Origin: Chitinivibrionales bacterium
GTDB taxonomy: Bacteria; Fibrobacterota; Chitinivibrionia; Chitinivibrionales; WJKA01
Assembly (NCBI GenBank): GCA_014728295.1
Contig: WJLW01000039.1
Span: 48,490 to 112,489 of the forward strand
Length of the DNA stretch: 64,000 nt
Direction: 5' to 3'
This document shows positions 53,292 to 62,592 of the stretch, in pieces. Numbering within the stretch: position 1 is the first letter of the stretch; each line of letters starts with the position of its first letter. The position numbers and the translations under genes were made by a program. Below the pieces are notes generated by a model. It was not told the DNA's origin, did no database searches, and saw only the letters and a program-made list of their open reading frames with translations.

Positions 53292-54110
53292 ATGTCAATC
53301 ACCATCAAGCTTGCCGTTCTTGCTGTGCTGGGAGCTGCGACTGTTGCGTCCGTGAGGTTGCTGATCCTGCCCGGGCTCAATATTGTTTCGATTAATCTGA
53401 GATTCGGGAGTAAAGCCAGGGGACAAATCCTCGGCTATGCAACCAGTCTCCCGGAACTCGTTGTTGTGATTTCCAGTGCGGCGGCCGGAGTGTTTGATGC
53501 AGGATTCTGGAATATCGCTTCGTCCAATATCATCAACTGGGTTTTATTCCTGTCGGCGATTTTTACCTACCGGCAGCATCACGAGCTTGCCGCAAAGATG
53601 TTCATCGATGAACTGATATTCGGCGTAGTATCGGTTGCACTACCCCTTGGCCTCTTTGTAATGAGCGCCCAAACGTCGATTCCGCTGGCCGGTGTGCTGC
53701 TGCTGATGTTTGGGCTGTATCGCTATCTTGACTACAAAGTAAACGATAAACCGGTTGCCGAGAAAGAAGAACATGCCCAGAGGGGGGCGCGTCCAACATG
53801 GCTGGGAATCGTGATTTTATTTGCCGGCGTTGTTGCGATTTCGGTTACCGGAAAATTTCTGGGCGCAACAGCCGAAGACCTGGTAGATGATTTGCAGATA
53901 TCCGCCTGGTTGATCGGCTGGGTTCTCGGGTTTATTACGTCAATACCGGAGATGAGCAGTTTTTTTCTGGTCTATAAAGTGCATAAACGGCAGGGCAAAG
54001 CGCACAAGCTGGATGACACCCAGGAGGCGCTTGACGCACTGGTGTCGTCGAATATGAGCAATCTGGGAATCATTTTGCCGGTGGGAATTTTAATTGCGGC
54101 TTTGATCTAG
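53292..54110 (+). CDS. CaCA-family cation/calcium exchanger, short form
   Basis: 272 residues with about ten transmembrane segments. The two alpha repeats of the sodium/calcium exchanger superfamily are present in opposite orientation: GYATSLPELVVVISSAAAG with SSNIIN, and GFITSIPEMSSFFLVYKVHK with SSNMSN. The Glu of each PE(L/M) motif, which binds the transported cation, is kept; GN and GSN have become WN and SSN. It is shorter than most family members (about 300-360 residues), mainly in the loops. It probably exchanges Ca2+ or another cation for H+ or Na+ at the inner membrane. Copy B of the dispersed repeat follows the stop. Confidence 0.8.
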   Translation: MSITIKLAVLAVLGAATVASVRLLILPGLNIVSINLRFGSKARGQILGYATSLPELVVVISSAAAGVFDAGFWNIASSNIINWVLFLSAIFTYRQHHELAAKMFIDELIFGVVSVALPLGLFVMSAQTSIPLAGVLLLMFGLYRYLDYKVNDKPVAEKEEHAQRGARPTWLGIVILFAGVVAISVTGKFLGATAEDLVDDLQISAWLIGWVLGFITSIPEMSSFFLVYKVHKRQGKAHKLDDTQEALDALVSSNMSNLGIILPVGILIAALI

Positions 54111-54119
54111 CCTTCTACT

Positions 54120-54222
54120 AAACCGGCTTCGCCGGAGAGGTCAGACGTCAGCCGGAATCGATCTTGATATATTGCGAAAAACATACGCAAAAATCGTAGA
54201 AGTTACCACCTGAGAGTCTAAA
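54120..54222. repeat. Dispersed intergenic repeat, copy B
   Basis: Reverse orientation copy of the element at 30828-30958, starting ten bases after the exchanger stop. It retains AGTCTAA at one end (54215-54221), the CCGGC-TTC-GCCGG hairpin, and one 14-base unit where copy A has two. Homology stops after the hairpin, so the second terminal repeat of copy A is missing. Confidence 0.85.
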
Positions 54223-54328
54223 TGTATGCCGGCGGCTGGATTCGGGATGGTTAAAAGAATGCGACTGGGCGACGGGCCGATCATACATAATCGCGCGGTC
54301 GCCTCGTCGACAACTCGCCCCGTCGATT

Positions 54329-54748
54329 CTATTTTGCCGTGTCGTCCTGGTTTCGTATCAGCGTATTTTTAATCGCAGCTTTCGTGAAATAGGACGAAAT
54401 CGTAGCCCCCGTAATGGCATCGAAATTGAGGGCGCCGGTTGAATCGATGCGCGCCGAAATTCTGGGTTTAACGCCATAGCCGGGTGTTGTGTGGAGCTTT
54501 TGAATTTCGAAACGGCTCAATGAATTGTCGCTTATTTCAAATTCAACCCGTGCTCCGGTTAGAAAGCCAAAGGGTTTGTATTCGCCCCGGTACGTGCCGT
54601 CTGAAAACAGTGTCGCCGCCGGTGCAAAATTGCCGACGTGCGCTTCGGCTTTCTGCCCGGCTACCTGAAGCATGACGAATTGACTGATAAATCCGAAAAA
54701 GAGGATTGCGATCACAATCGCGATTGCAATGATGTGATTCAATTTCAT
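54329..54748 (-). CDS. Membrane-anchored FMN-binding-domain protein
   Basis: 139 residues: an N-terminal membrane helix (HIIAIAIVIAILFFGFISQFV) and a periplasmic FMN_bind domain (DGTYRGEYKPFGFLTGARVE, then DAITGATISSYFTKAAIKNTL). ITGATISS is the S/T-G-A-T-x-S/T motif whose Thr carries covalent FMN in NqrC/RnfG-like proteins. It stands alone rather than in an Nqr or Rnf operon, so it may be a simple periplasmic electron carrier. Flavin loading would require an ApbE transferase elsewhere. Confidence 0.8.
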   Translation of the reverse strand: MKLNHIIAIAIVIAILFFGFISQFVMLQVAGQKAEAHVGNFAPAATLFSDGTYRGEYKPFGFLTGARVEFEISDNSLSRFEIQKLHTTPGYGVKPRISARIDSTGALNFDAITGATISSYFTKAAIKNTLIRNQDDTAK

Positions 54749-54805
54749 TACGATCTCCCGTGCAGGTGAGTGGCTATTTGTGTGTAGACAAATTAGTAGA
54801 TTGCA

Positions 54806-54964
54806 CTACGATTTAAAAGTTAATGTGAGCATCTCAAGGCTGGTATCGACGGCCCGTGCAGATTGTCCGAGATAATTGATGCGTATGTCAACAGCAGGGA
54901 GTATGATCGTCAACCGGGGGCGGATGTACTTCATTCGCTTCCGGCTTTCGACGTGAATGCGCAT
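54806..54964 (-). CDS. Possible small protein or gene remnant, 52 residues
   Basis: An open frame starting at ATG 54964 (MRIHVESRKRMKYIRPRLTI...) and ending at TAG 54806 fills part of the gap before the selenium cluster. The frame stays open for about 25 codons upstream of the ATG with protein-like composition but without a start, and no ribosome site lies near. It may be the 3' remnant of a decayed gene. No family recognised. Confidence 0.3.
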   Translation of the reverse strand: MRIHVESRKRMKYIRPRLTIILPAVDIRINYLGQSARAVDTSLEMLTLTFKS

Positions 54965-55105
54965 TTGCTTTGAGCCGATTCTCCCTCTTTCGCTGCGTGT
55001 GCGGCATTTATTTTCCTTATTGAGATTGACATATTCTGCCGTGCTGCGGAGCGAATCGGATTATGTTATGGATGCATATACCCTGATATTGAAAGGTAGT
55101 AGCGT

Positions 55106-55717
55106 ATGAGCAAGAAAATTGTGGACGCGCAGGGCCAGGTATGCCCCAAGCCGCTTATCTTGACAAAGAAGGCATTGCAGGACCTTGACGAAAACGAGCA
55201 CATGACCGTTTTGATCGACAATGCAACGTCAAAAGAAAATGTCGAGCGCTTTCTCCACGATAATGATATCGGTGTAAAAATTACGCAGGAAGGCAGTGTC
55301 TACTCGCTGCTGGTAACCAAAACGATAAGTGAACTGGCAAAACCGGATGAACAGGCATACTGCCCGGTTCCTGCATCCGGCAGTGGATCGGTGATCTGCT
55401 TCAAGAGCAATCGCATGGGATTGGGTGATGACGACTTGGGTGATATTTTGATCAAAGCGTTTGTCAATACCATTAAGGAAATTAATCCGCTGCCTAAGCA
55501 GATTATTTGCTATACTAGCGGAATATTTCTCGCGTTGGCGGATTCGCCGGTTCTGAAATCGCTGCAGGAGCTTGAGCACGAAGGGGTAAGCATCATCGTG
55601 TGCGGGACCTGCGCGGATTATTATGGCCGGAAAGCAAATGTCAAGGTTGGCATCATTTCGAATATGTATGATATCATGGAAACACTCTCTACTGCCGCCA
55701 AAGTTATTTATCCGTAA
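55106..55717 (+). CDS. yedF: YedF-like selenium-metabolism protein (TusA plus DsrE-like domains)
   Basis: 203 residues. The N-terminal ~75 residues are a TusA/SirA-like domain with the sulfur-carrier motif [12 protein letters not shown]; the rest is a DsrE/F-like domain with [10 protein letters not shown]. This two-domain form is the YedF family that accompanies selD in genomes using selenium and is thought to deliver selenium or sulfur to SelD. AAAGGTAG precedes the ATG. It heads a plus-strand group with a cysteine desulfurase-like gene, DUF3343 and selD. Confidence 0.9.
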   Translation: MSKKIVDAQGQVCPKPLILTKKALQDLDENEHMTVLIDNATSKENVERFLHDNDIGVKITQEGSVYSLLVTKTISELAKPDEQAYCPVPASGSGSVICFKSNRMGLGDDDLGDILIKAFVNTIKEINPLPKQIICYTSGIFLALADSPVLKSLQELEHEGVSIIVCGTCADYYGRKANVKVGIISNMYDIMETLSTAAKVIYP

Positions 55718-55754
55718 ATCATCCTCTCGTGACTGCGATACGCGCAAAATCACT

Positions 55755-56894
55755 ATGAAACAACCGCCGGATTTCAACGGCTATTTTGATAACGCAGCTA
55801 CCTCCTACCCCAAGCCGCCCAAGGTCGTAGAGAATATGCGGCGGTATGTGCAGGATGTCGGCGGCCCCTATGGGAGAAGCGCATACGACAGGGTTATGCA
55901 AGTTTCCCGGATTGTCGAACAGACGCGTGAGCTGGCGGCCGAAGCTCTCGGTACCATGCAGTCAGACAATGTCGTATTTACGCACAACGCAACACATGCC
56001 GTCAATTGCGTATTGCAGCGCATTGACTTGCGGGATAAAAAGGTGTTGGTATCACCCTTGGAACACAATGCCGTCATGCGACCATTAAAGCTGGCGAAGG
56101 CGACACAAAAGTGTCGTATTCATTTTCTGCCGCACTTTGCGGACGGGCGGGTTGACGTGGCACGCGTTCCCGAGGCAGTCAAGTGCAATGCTGCAATGGT
56201 AATTGTAAACCACCAGAGCAATATCAACGGTGTTATACAACCGGTCGGGGAAATAAAAGGAGCGATTGGTGATGTCCCGCTTCTGGTCGACGCCGCGCAA
56301 TCGGCTGGTCACCGGCCGCTGCCGATTGATGAGTGCGGTATTGATTATGTTGCTGCAACCGGCCACAAGGCGTTGCTGGGTCCAACGGGAACCGGATTAC
56401 TCTACCTCAAAGAGCCCGAACGTCTCGAACCATTTATCTACGGCGGCACCGGCAGTATGTCCGAAAGCATTGACATGCCGCAATTTCTTCCGGATAAATT
56501 TGAAGCCGGTACGCCCAATATTGCAGGTATTTTCGGGTTGTGCGGCGCGCTGCAGACTACGGTCGAGCCGCAGCACAGCGCAGAGGACTTTTTTGATTTT
56601 GTCAGGGAGATGGCGCGGGTCGAATCGATTCGGGTCTTCAAGGCAGGCGGCAACGCATATCAGGGAGAAGTCATCTCGATCCTAAGCACGCGCTTCGATT
56701 GTGCGCACCTGGGCGGCATGCTGCATGACCGGCATGGCATCGAAACCAGAACCGGATTGCATTGTGCGCCGCTGGCTCACTTTTTTCTCGATACCTGGCC
56801 GCACGGGACGGTGAGAATCGCTCCTTCGGTGTATCACACAACGCAGGATTTTGAATATGTGCTCAAAGCAGTAGCTGCGGTGGCGGCGTTATGA
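55755..56894 (+). CDS. Selenium-cluster cysteine desulfurase (aminotransferase class V)
   Basis: 379 residues from the ATG at 55755, 37 bases after yedF. PLP-dependent fold with [13 protein letters not shown] at the N-terminus, [13 protein letters not shown] for the cofactor Asp/His region, [13 protein letters not shown] with the PLP-binding Lys, and TRTGLHCAP with the catalytic Cys in the RxGxHCA position. It is the SufS/CsdB-type desulfurase that in selenium clusters releases S or Se from cysteine or selenocysteine. The final codons overlap the DUF3343 gene by four bases. Confidence 0.9.
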   Translation: MKQPPDFNGYFDNAATSYPKPPKVVENMRRYVQDVGGPYGRSAYDRVMQVSRIVEQTRELAAEALGTMQSDNVVFTHNATHAVNCVLQRIDLRDKKVLVSPLEHNAVMRPLKLAKATQKCRIHFLPHFADGRVDVARVPEAVKCNAAMVIVNHQSNINGVIQPVGEIKGAIGDVPLLVDAAQSAGHRPLPIDECGIDYVAATGHKALLGPTGTGLLYLKEPERLEPFIYGGTGSMSESIDMPQFLPDKFEAGTPNIAGIFGLCGALQTTVEPQHSAEDFFDFVREMARVESIRVFKAGGNAYQGEVISILSTRFDCAHLGGMLHDRHGIETRTGLHCAPLAHFFLDTWPHGTVRIAPSVYHTTQDFEYVLKAVAAVAAL

Positions 56895-57118
56895 ATAAGG
56901 CGTTGCTGCTGTTTGAATCGACCCGCAGCGTCATTAAGGCGGAACGCATCTGTCAAAATCACGGAATCGCCGTAAAGGCAATCCCGGTACCGCGTTCGAT
57001 TTCCTCGCAATGCGGCGTTGCTCTGCAGGTTTCGATTGACATGGTGGATACTGCGCTGAAGCAATTGCAGCTTGCAAAAATTGCGGTACAGCGCTACGGC
57101 GAAGATTATTTCTATTGA
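56891..57118 (+). CDS. DUF3343 protein, putative Se/S carrier
   Basis: 75 residues. The whole chain fits DUF3343: [32 protein letters not shown] and a short C-terminal helix-strand. The Cys in SSQCG is conserved and is the likely carrier residue. DUF3343 genes occur almost exclusively beside yedF, csd and selD. Its ATG overlaps the desulfurase stop (ATGA) and its own stop is 29 bases before selD. Confidence 0.9.
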   Translation: MNKALLLFESTRSVIKAERICQNHGIAVKAIPVPRSISSQCGVALQVSIDMVDTALKQLQLAKIAVQRYGEDYFY

Positions 57119-57147
57119 GCAGGTAAACTCCCTAGCAGGTGAAAGCT

Positions 57148-58191
57148 ATGAGTTTTGATTTACTCACAACGGTAGAATACGGCGGCTGCTCGGCAAAGCT
57201 GCCGCCCGGTGAACTGGCGCAGGCGCTTGCCGATCTGCATATTCCGCGCAACGAACAGGTGCTGGTCGATATCACGACGCATGATGACGCCGGCGTCTAC
57301 AAAATCAACGACGAGTGCGCCCTGGTGCAAACCACCGATTTTTTCCCGCCGGTCTGCTCCGATCCATACGAATTCGGGCAAATTGCGGCAGCAAACGCGT
57401 TGAGCGATGTCTTTGCGATGGGCGGGGAAGCACTGACTGCGCTCAATCTCGTCATGTTTCCCCATACCAGAATTCCGCTGAGCGTGCTCAAAGAAATCCT
57501 GGCGGGTGGTATGGACAAAGTGGCCGAAGCAGGTGCGGTGATTGTCGGCGGACATACCATCGATGATTTTCCGCCGAAGTATGGACTGGCAGTGACCGGC
57601 CGGGTTCATCCGCAAAAAATCGCCACCAATGATAAGGCCCAACCGGGGGAGACGCTGGTTCTGGCTAAGCCTTTGGGAACCGGTGTGATTATCGCAGGCC
57701 GTCGCATCGGCGAAGCAAAGCCTGATGATTATCAACTGGCCCTTGGTACCATGAAACAGCTCAATCGCAGCGCATCTGCTATTATGCAACAATACGGCAT
57801 ACGCTGCGCCACCGATATAACCGGATTCAGCCTGCTGGGACATGCCCTTAAAATGGCTCAGGCGAGTGACGTTGCACTCACCATCGATGCCGAATCGGCG
57901 CCTCTGCTCAACGGATCATACGAGCTTGTCGAGCTGGGCTGTATTCCCGGCGCATCTTTTCGCAACCTGAAATTTATCGAAAATGATACAATCTTTTCAA
58001 AATCAGTCGATTATAACCGCAAAATGCTGCTCTGCGATGCACAGACATCCGGCGGATTGCTGATGAGTGTACCGGCTGGTAGGGCTGAGACGATTGTACA
58101 AAAGCTTCGTGAAAAAGGATATGCTTTCTCTGCGGCTATTGGCTCAGTCGGCACAAAGCAAGCTCAGACCTGTTTCCTTGAGGTAATCTAA
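57148..58191 (+). CDS. selD: Selenide, water dikinase (selenophosphate synthetase)
   Basis: 347 residues, the same length as E. coli SelD. It makes selenophosphate from selenide and ATP. The flexible N-terminal glycine-rich loop has YGGCSAKL, with Cys and Lys at the two essential positions (Cys, not selenocysteine). QTTDFFPPVCSDPYEFGQIA, NALSDVFAMGG, VGGHTIDD and CDAQTSGGLL are the other family motifs. The ATG at 57148 follows AGGTGA; a GTG three codons earlier is also in frame. Last gene of the selenium group; selA, selB or a 2-selenouridine synthase are not in the window. Confidence 0.95.
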   Translation: MSFDLLTTVEYGGCSAKLPPGELAQALADLHIPRNEQVLVDITTHDDAGVYKINDECALVQTTDFFPPVCSDPYEFGQIAAANALSDVFAMGGEALTALNLVMFPHTRIPLSVLKEILAGGMDKVAEAGAVIVGGHTIDDFPPKYGLAVTGRVHPQKIATNDKAQPGETLVLAKPLGTGVIIAGRRIGEAKPDDYQLALGTMKQLNRSASAIMQQYGIRCATDITGFSLLGHALKMAQASDVALTIDAESAPLLNGSYELVELGCIPGASFRNLKFIENDTIFSKSVDYNRKMLLCDAQTSGGLLMSVPAGRAETIVQKLREKGYAFSAAIGSVGTKQAQTCFLEVI

Positions 58192-58321
58192 GTATACATT
58201 CAAGTGGTTTAGCTGTTCGGTTTTTTATCCTACAAATGGTGCTCATATTTATCGAAATTTCACTATATTTACGCTAACTGGATTCAGCAAACCACCACAT
58301 TCTTCAGAAATGGGGTTTTTT

Positions 58322-59920
58322 ATGCGGTTAACCATTCTTGCAATTTTTCTTTGTGCACTATTTTGCAAGACATTTTCCATGGACGGTGCAGCGATTGCCT
58401 ATATCAAAAGAGACGGTAAACAATCCGATACAAGAGCACTAGTACGCTACGATATCGAGGATGATATTGTCGTCGGCCACGATACGCTCTACGATGTTCC
58501 GCTGGAAGCCTGGATTGGCGAAGGCGCGGAATGCCCGACAATTAATATGAGTGGCACCTATGCTGCATTTTTGATGGATATTAATGACAAGCGTCACATT
58601 GGCATCATGAGCCTGCAGGGGGGCGGGACGCTGGTCAAAGTTCCAACGGTCGCCCATGCTCGCTATTTGCACTGGATGCCGAACGGATCCATCCTCTATT
58701 TTGGCAATGATAATCCAGAGTTTGGTGATGATCGCTGCTATAACGACAAGTTTATGCGACGGCTCACGCTCAAAGAGGTCAACGGCAAATTGACTTTTGA
58801 AGATACAATCGTTGTTAAAATGATTAAGGCAACCGACTGGAATAATGGTATTGCCCGTGATGAAAGCAAGTTTATTATTCGTGCTGTGCGCAAACAGTAT
58901 GGTTGCGTTGATGGGGGGCCCAACAATACCGTCGGTTTTCTCTGGGAACCAGACACCAACAATATAGCCCCTCAGCAATTCAACACATCGAATTGCGGCG
59001 CCGCTCTCTCACCTTCCGGCAAATACTGGCACCATCATCCCGGCGATCATGACAAGAATGCCATTAAAACCTGGGATAATAATCTGACCTTTGATCCAAT
59101 GGATCCTGCACCGAAATGGGAAAGCACCGATCCTGATGCCGGCAATTTCAAGCAAATCGATGATTACAACCGGCAATGGGCAAAACCGGGTCCCAACGAT
59201 CCGTTGAAGAATCTGGAGTGCAATCCCAACGGCAAAGGATGGGAACCCTGGCCGATTGGCTTCAACAGCAACAAGCCGGGATGGTCATGCAACAGCGATC
59301 ACTGGTACTGGACGATGCTTAACTGGGTCAATGGCAAGGGTGCGAATTTCTGCGTATTCAATTTCAAAACGAAAACGGCTGTTAACGTAACCAAAATTCC
59401 TCCCCAAAAAGACAATTACAGCATGGCCGGCGGCAGAATTAATTATGATTTCCGCGGCATTAGCTTTGGTGGGGGCGATGACAATCAGGTTTTCGCTACG
59501 CGTGGCATGCTCTGGTGTAAATCACAGGAAGACGTCTGGGATCAGCTTTACGAATATATCCAGAATCAAAGCACCTATCGCAACCAGTGGGCCGATTTGC
59601 TCGGACTCGATGTCGAAGCCTCATCCGGTATTCTGAAGGAGGACCTCGGACCGTCGCACAGTACCGCAGCTCTCCCGCAACTTTCTGTATCGCCTTCTTT
59701 TGATATCGTCAAGAAAAACGGTACAATCTCGTTGCGCCTGAGTTCCCCGGGAGTTGTCGACATAAGCATATATGACATGCATGGCCGTCTGGTGATGACG
59801 CAAAATGCCCGGGGCCGCGCTCTTGAGGTGGCAACAACCGGTCTGAATCAAAGCTATTATGTACTGCAGGTAAAGCTTGACGGACAGAAGTTAACCAGCA
59901 AAATGGTGCACGTTCGATAG
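58322..59920 (+). CDS. Secreted beta-propeller-like protein with Por secretion tail (paralogue of 49859 gene)
   Basis: About 532 residues from ATG 58322. Signal peptide (LTILAIFLCALFCKTFS) then MDGAAIAYIKRDG, the same start as the protein at 49859. The centre has TolB/WD40-like strands (HLHWMPNGSILYFGND type) and many Trp and Asn residues. The last ~70 residues are a type IX-like sorting domain: VVDISIYDMHGRLVMTQN, YYVLQVKLDGQKLTSKMVHV. It has no close neighbour on the same strand and an own, unassigned promoter. Role unknown, probably outside the cell. Confidence 0.7.
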   Translation: MRLTILAIFLCALFCKTFSMDGAAIAYIKRDGKQSDTRALVRYDIEDDIVVGHDTLYDVPLEAWIGEGAECPTINMSGTYAAFLMDINDKRHIGIMSLQGGGTLVKVPTVAHARYLHWMPNGSILYFGNDNPEFGDDRCYNDKFMRRLTLKEVNGKLTFEDTIVVKMIKATDWNNGIARDESKFIIRAVRKQYGCVDGGPNNTVGFLWEPDTNNIAPQQFNTSNCGAALSPSGKYWHHHPGDHDKNAIKTWDNNLTFDPMDPAPKWESTDPDAGNFKQIDDYNRQWAKPGPNDPLKNLECNPNGKGWEPWPIGFNSNKPGWSCNSDHWYWTMLNWVNGKGANFCVFNFKTKTAVNVTKIPPQKDNYSMAGGRINYDFRGISFGGGDDNQVFATRGMLWCKSQEDVWDQLYEYIQNQSTYRNQWADLLGLDVEASSGILKEDLGPSHSTAALPQLSVSPSFDIVKKNGTISLRLSSPGVVDISIYDMHGRLVMTQNARGRALEVATTGLNQSYYVLQVKLDGQKLTSKMVHVR

Positions 59921-60127
59921 GGAAGGCTGCTGCCAACGAAAACGCTACTCGATTGCAGCGCCGGCCCGGCCCGCGGCCCGGCAAAACAGGTCGGATGTCA
60001 ACCGTTCAGGGAGCGACAGCTTTGCTCGATCGGTGAAATCCGGCTTGTTTCTTGATGTCGTTTTGCAAGCTCCGCCATGTGAATAAATGTGTCCCGGCCT
60101 CTTCTTGAGAAGAGCCCAAACGCTGAT
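59921..60127. other. Gap downstream of the second propeller gene
   Basis: No gene is visible. A very G+C-rich run of about 25 bases (59962-59984, built of GCCGG and GGCCC units) could form a stable hairpin but lacks a following T-run. Confidence 0.4.
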
Positions 60128-60343
60128 CTATTTTTTTCCGACCTGCCATGTCGAGGATATTAAATCCCGGGCTAAAATATAGTGCCCCCCGTCATCTGCA
60201 AACACCTTGAAATAATTAATATCCGGCTCGTACCACCTGTCCTCGATTTCAATCACCTCTAAACGAGTAGAATCGTAAGTAAAAGCGCGGGGGTATTCAT
60301 CTGCCTTATAGCCGCAATAGGATTCGACGCGGGATGTTTGCAT
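60128..60343 (-). CDS. Small conserved protein of unknown function
   Basis: 71 residues with a protein-like, compact composition: VESYCGYKADEYPRAFTY, then LEVIEIEDRWYEPDINYFKV and ADDGGHYILARDLISSTWQV. This pattern (PRAF, RW-x-EP, FKV, DG-x-Y-x-L, W) recalls short cytoplasmic proteins found across Proteobacteria and FCB bacteria that have no known role. No signal peptide. The start ATG lacks an obvious ribosome site. Confidence 0.6.
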   Translation of the reverse strand: MQTSRVESYCGYKADEYPRAFTYDSTRLEVIEIEDRWYEPDINYFKVFADDGGHYILARDLISSTWQVGKK

Positions 60344-60640
60344 TTAGTGCTCGCAATCCGTTTCTAAATCTACCGCAGCAAAATAGGCTATTTCCGATTT
60401 TATATCCTGTGCTTTAATATGAGCATTTTAAGTCCATCAATATATTTCAAAATATATGAGAATTATCATCTATATAAGTGGTTGTCATTAATATATATAA
60501 AAAAATTATGGAAATTGCATATTAAAAAAAAAGTAAAAAAATATGCAAATGGCCGCCAAATTTTATACATTACTATCAAGCTATAATATACGTGCGTCTG
60601 ATGATTGGCAGCGCGGGGGAATTTAATCGATTAAAAGGGG
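60344..60640. other. AT-rich regulatory region before the lectin-like gene
   Basis: Roughly 60420-60570 is strongly AT-rich, unlike the rest of the window. It contains ATATATTT/AAATATAT arms around a two-base centre (60440-60457), an ATATATAT run and A-tracts of up to nine bases. It probably bends or binds a nucleoid protein. No gene fits. Confidence 0.45.
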
Positions 60641-60645
60641 GAAGC

Positions 60646-61983
60646 ATGATTTCAAAGCTTCGGATATCGCTCGTTGTTATTGTTGGCCTGATTGCCGGAA
60701 TGAATTTATTTGCGCAAACCATCACGCTCAAAGCGGATGATCGAGACGATCTGTCGGGCTATTTTCAAAAACGATACACCGCAGGAGTCAACAGTTGGGG
60801 TATCAAGGGGGAGGGGAAAACGGGAGAGGTACATGAGGGCAAAATGTGGTTCAATAGTTTTCCTGGAGAAAATGGTACTTACAAGGTGGAATTCGGTGTG
60901 GTGCTGGAACCGGACGGCGACCCGGAATACGAAGTCTACTCTTCCAGCAAAACTTTTAAAAAGGGTAAATACCCCTATTCTACTGGTTCGCGGGATTGTA
61001 ACAGCAGCAAAACGACGGCAACCCATCTCAATCTTGGCGAACACGATATCGACAAAGGAGAAAGAATTACTGTCTGGGGCAAAAGCGTTTACTATTGCGG
61101 GCATTCCGGCAGTTGGCATGGTGCTTACACACGTTGGTTCGAACTCAAGTTCACCAAAGTTTCATCAGGCACAAATCCACCGCCGGACCCGGTCGCACAA
61201 ACTGAAATAACCGCTCCTCCCGCCGGATCCATTGTTAAAGAAGGAGAATCAATTACGCTTAAAGGCAAAGGCGAGAATTTGATGTGGTCGTATGACGCAA
61301 ATTCCGATGGCCTCGGCCCGATTGACATTGGCACTGGAACTCAGGTCAGTTTTGTTGTTCCCGCCGGAGTCAAGTCTCCTAACGAATTGAAATTGATACT
61401 TACCGGCACCAACGGCAGCGACGAAGAAACCTACCAGATCGATGTCGTCCAAGGCCCGTTTATTACCTTGACAAATCCAACCGGTGGTGAAACGTATGAC
61501 GTTGGCCAGACACTAGACATTACCTGGCATACAGAAGAATCGAGAATTACGGATGTCAACATATTTCTTACCCCTAATCTGGGAACGGACTGGATTCAGA
61601 TCAATGATGCCACGATCAATACCGGCAGCTCATCCTGGGAAAAATTTGCATGGCGCATACCGGCCACAATCGAGCACGAGGGTAAGGTATTTATGATTGA
61701 AGGCAATGATGAACTTCTGATAAAGGTGCAGGATTACGAACCGCCGTCATCCGATTTTATCTCAATTTCCGGCGACGTCTTTTCCGTCGCCCAACGACAA
61801 GCCACCGAGCTTTCTTCATCGGCTGTATTTACATCATCTATTGCTCCGCAAAAATCGCAGGTGACAGTATTCTATTCTGTGCAAGGAAGAAAGGTGCGTG
61901 TACGCAGCAATAAGCTGCGTGGGATATATGTTACTAAAACACCCAAAGGAGTTGTGCGCAGGACTCCCTTTGTGCGGCAATGA
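60646..61983 (+). CDS. Secreted lectin-like protein with KNH domain and Por-like tail
   Basis: About 445 residues from ATG 60646 (GGGGGA three bases upstream). Signal peptide (LVVIVGLIAGMNLFAQ), then an unassigned beta domain of ~150 residues (NSFPGENGTYKVEFGVVLEP; CGHSGSWHGAYTRWFELKFT), a Pro-rich linker, an Ig-like domain, and a Kre9/KNH-like domain (TLTNPTGGETYDVGQTLDIT) related to that in the lipoprotein at 48895. The end has a short sorting-tail-like motif (VTVFYSVQGRKVRVRSN). It likely binds a polymer outside the cell. The AT-rich block upstream suggests tight control. Confidence 0.65.
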   Translation: MISKLRISLVVIVGLIAGMNLFAQTITLKADDRDDLSGYFQKRYTAGVNSWGIKGEGKTGEVHEGKMWFNSFPGENGTYKVEFGVVLEPDGDPEYEVYSSSKTFKKGKYPYSTGSRDCNSSKTTATHLNLGEHDIDKGERITVWGKSVYYCGHSGSWHGAYTRWFELKFTKVSSGTNPPPDPVAQTEITAPPAGSIVKEGESITLKGKGENLMWSYDANSDGLGPIDIGTGTQVSFVVPAGVKSPNELKLILTGTNGSDEETYQIDVVQGPFITLTNPTGGETYDVGQTLDITWHTEESRITDVNIFLTPNLGTDWIQINDATINTGSSSWEKFAWRIPATIEHEGKVFMIEGNDELLIKVQDYEPPSSDFISISGDVFSVAQRQATELSSSAVFTSSIAPQKSQVTVFYSVQGRKVRVRSNKLRGIYVTKTPKGVVRRTPFVRQ

Positions 61984-62133
61984 GCGCTTTTGGCGTGACG
62001 GATCCGGATGTTGCGAACCAGGATTTATTTTGCCGGGTGAGTTTTGATTGGTCAAGATTTTTCCAATTCTGATTTGCTTATTGCTTGATGTTGTTGTGAT
62101 TGCGACAACTATAATCAACGAACCTCACTATTC

Positions 62134-62592
62134 ATGATTCATGCCATTTTTGCGTTTGCTGTTTGTTCCTTTACACTTGCCTGCGTATTTTCCTGTCCTG
62201 GGCCGGCATTAAAAACGACCTTTATTTTGAGCGTAAATAGTATATTCTGTCACCATCACCAAATGCCCGCTAACCCTTAAAGGAGGATAGTATGGCTCCC
62301 AGATTATGGTGCGTTCGAGCGGCGTATGAGTTCCGGTGTAAGCGTTGGCGGCGTGAGTGCCGGCAAAGCCCGTGTCACAGCCTCCCTGACATTGACCATC
62401 GTTGACGGCAATGGAGATGAACTGGTTTCGGAAACGAGTACGGCTTTTTCGGATGAGGGAACAGGTATGGTTGCCGGGGTTACCAGCGATGATAAAATTG
62501 ATGCTATGTGCACCCAGGCCTTCGGGGAAGCGCTCGAGGAAGTGTATGACAGCCTGAAGAAGAAAACAGCAAAAGCACAGGAAAAGTCCTGA
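62134..62592 (+). pseudogene. Probable decayed CsgG-like lipoprotein gene
   Basis: One reading frame holds a lipoprotein-like start at ATG 62134 (HAIFAFAVCSFTLAC), a TAA at 62278-62280, and then, in the same frame, a good C-terminal domain from ATG 62326 (GKARVTASLTLTIVDGNGDE, then DAMCTQAFGEALEEVYDSL). That end matches the CsgG-like C-terminus of the FecR protein at 30950. A strong AAAGGAGG site at 62279-62286 leads to an ATG at 62292 in another frame that stops early. Either the gene is broken, or the last 88 residues are translated alone from 62326. Confidence 0.45.

Noticed and set aside
57148..58191. Selenocysteine in SelD or neighbouring genes
   Set aside because: The catalytic SelD position is an ordinary Cys codon, and no gene in the window shows an in-frame TGA followed by continuing homology.
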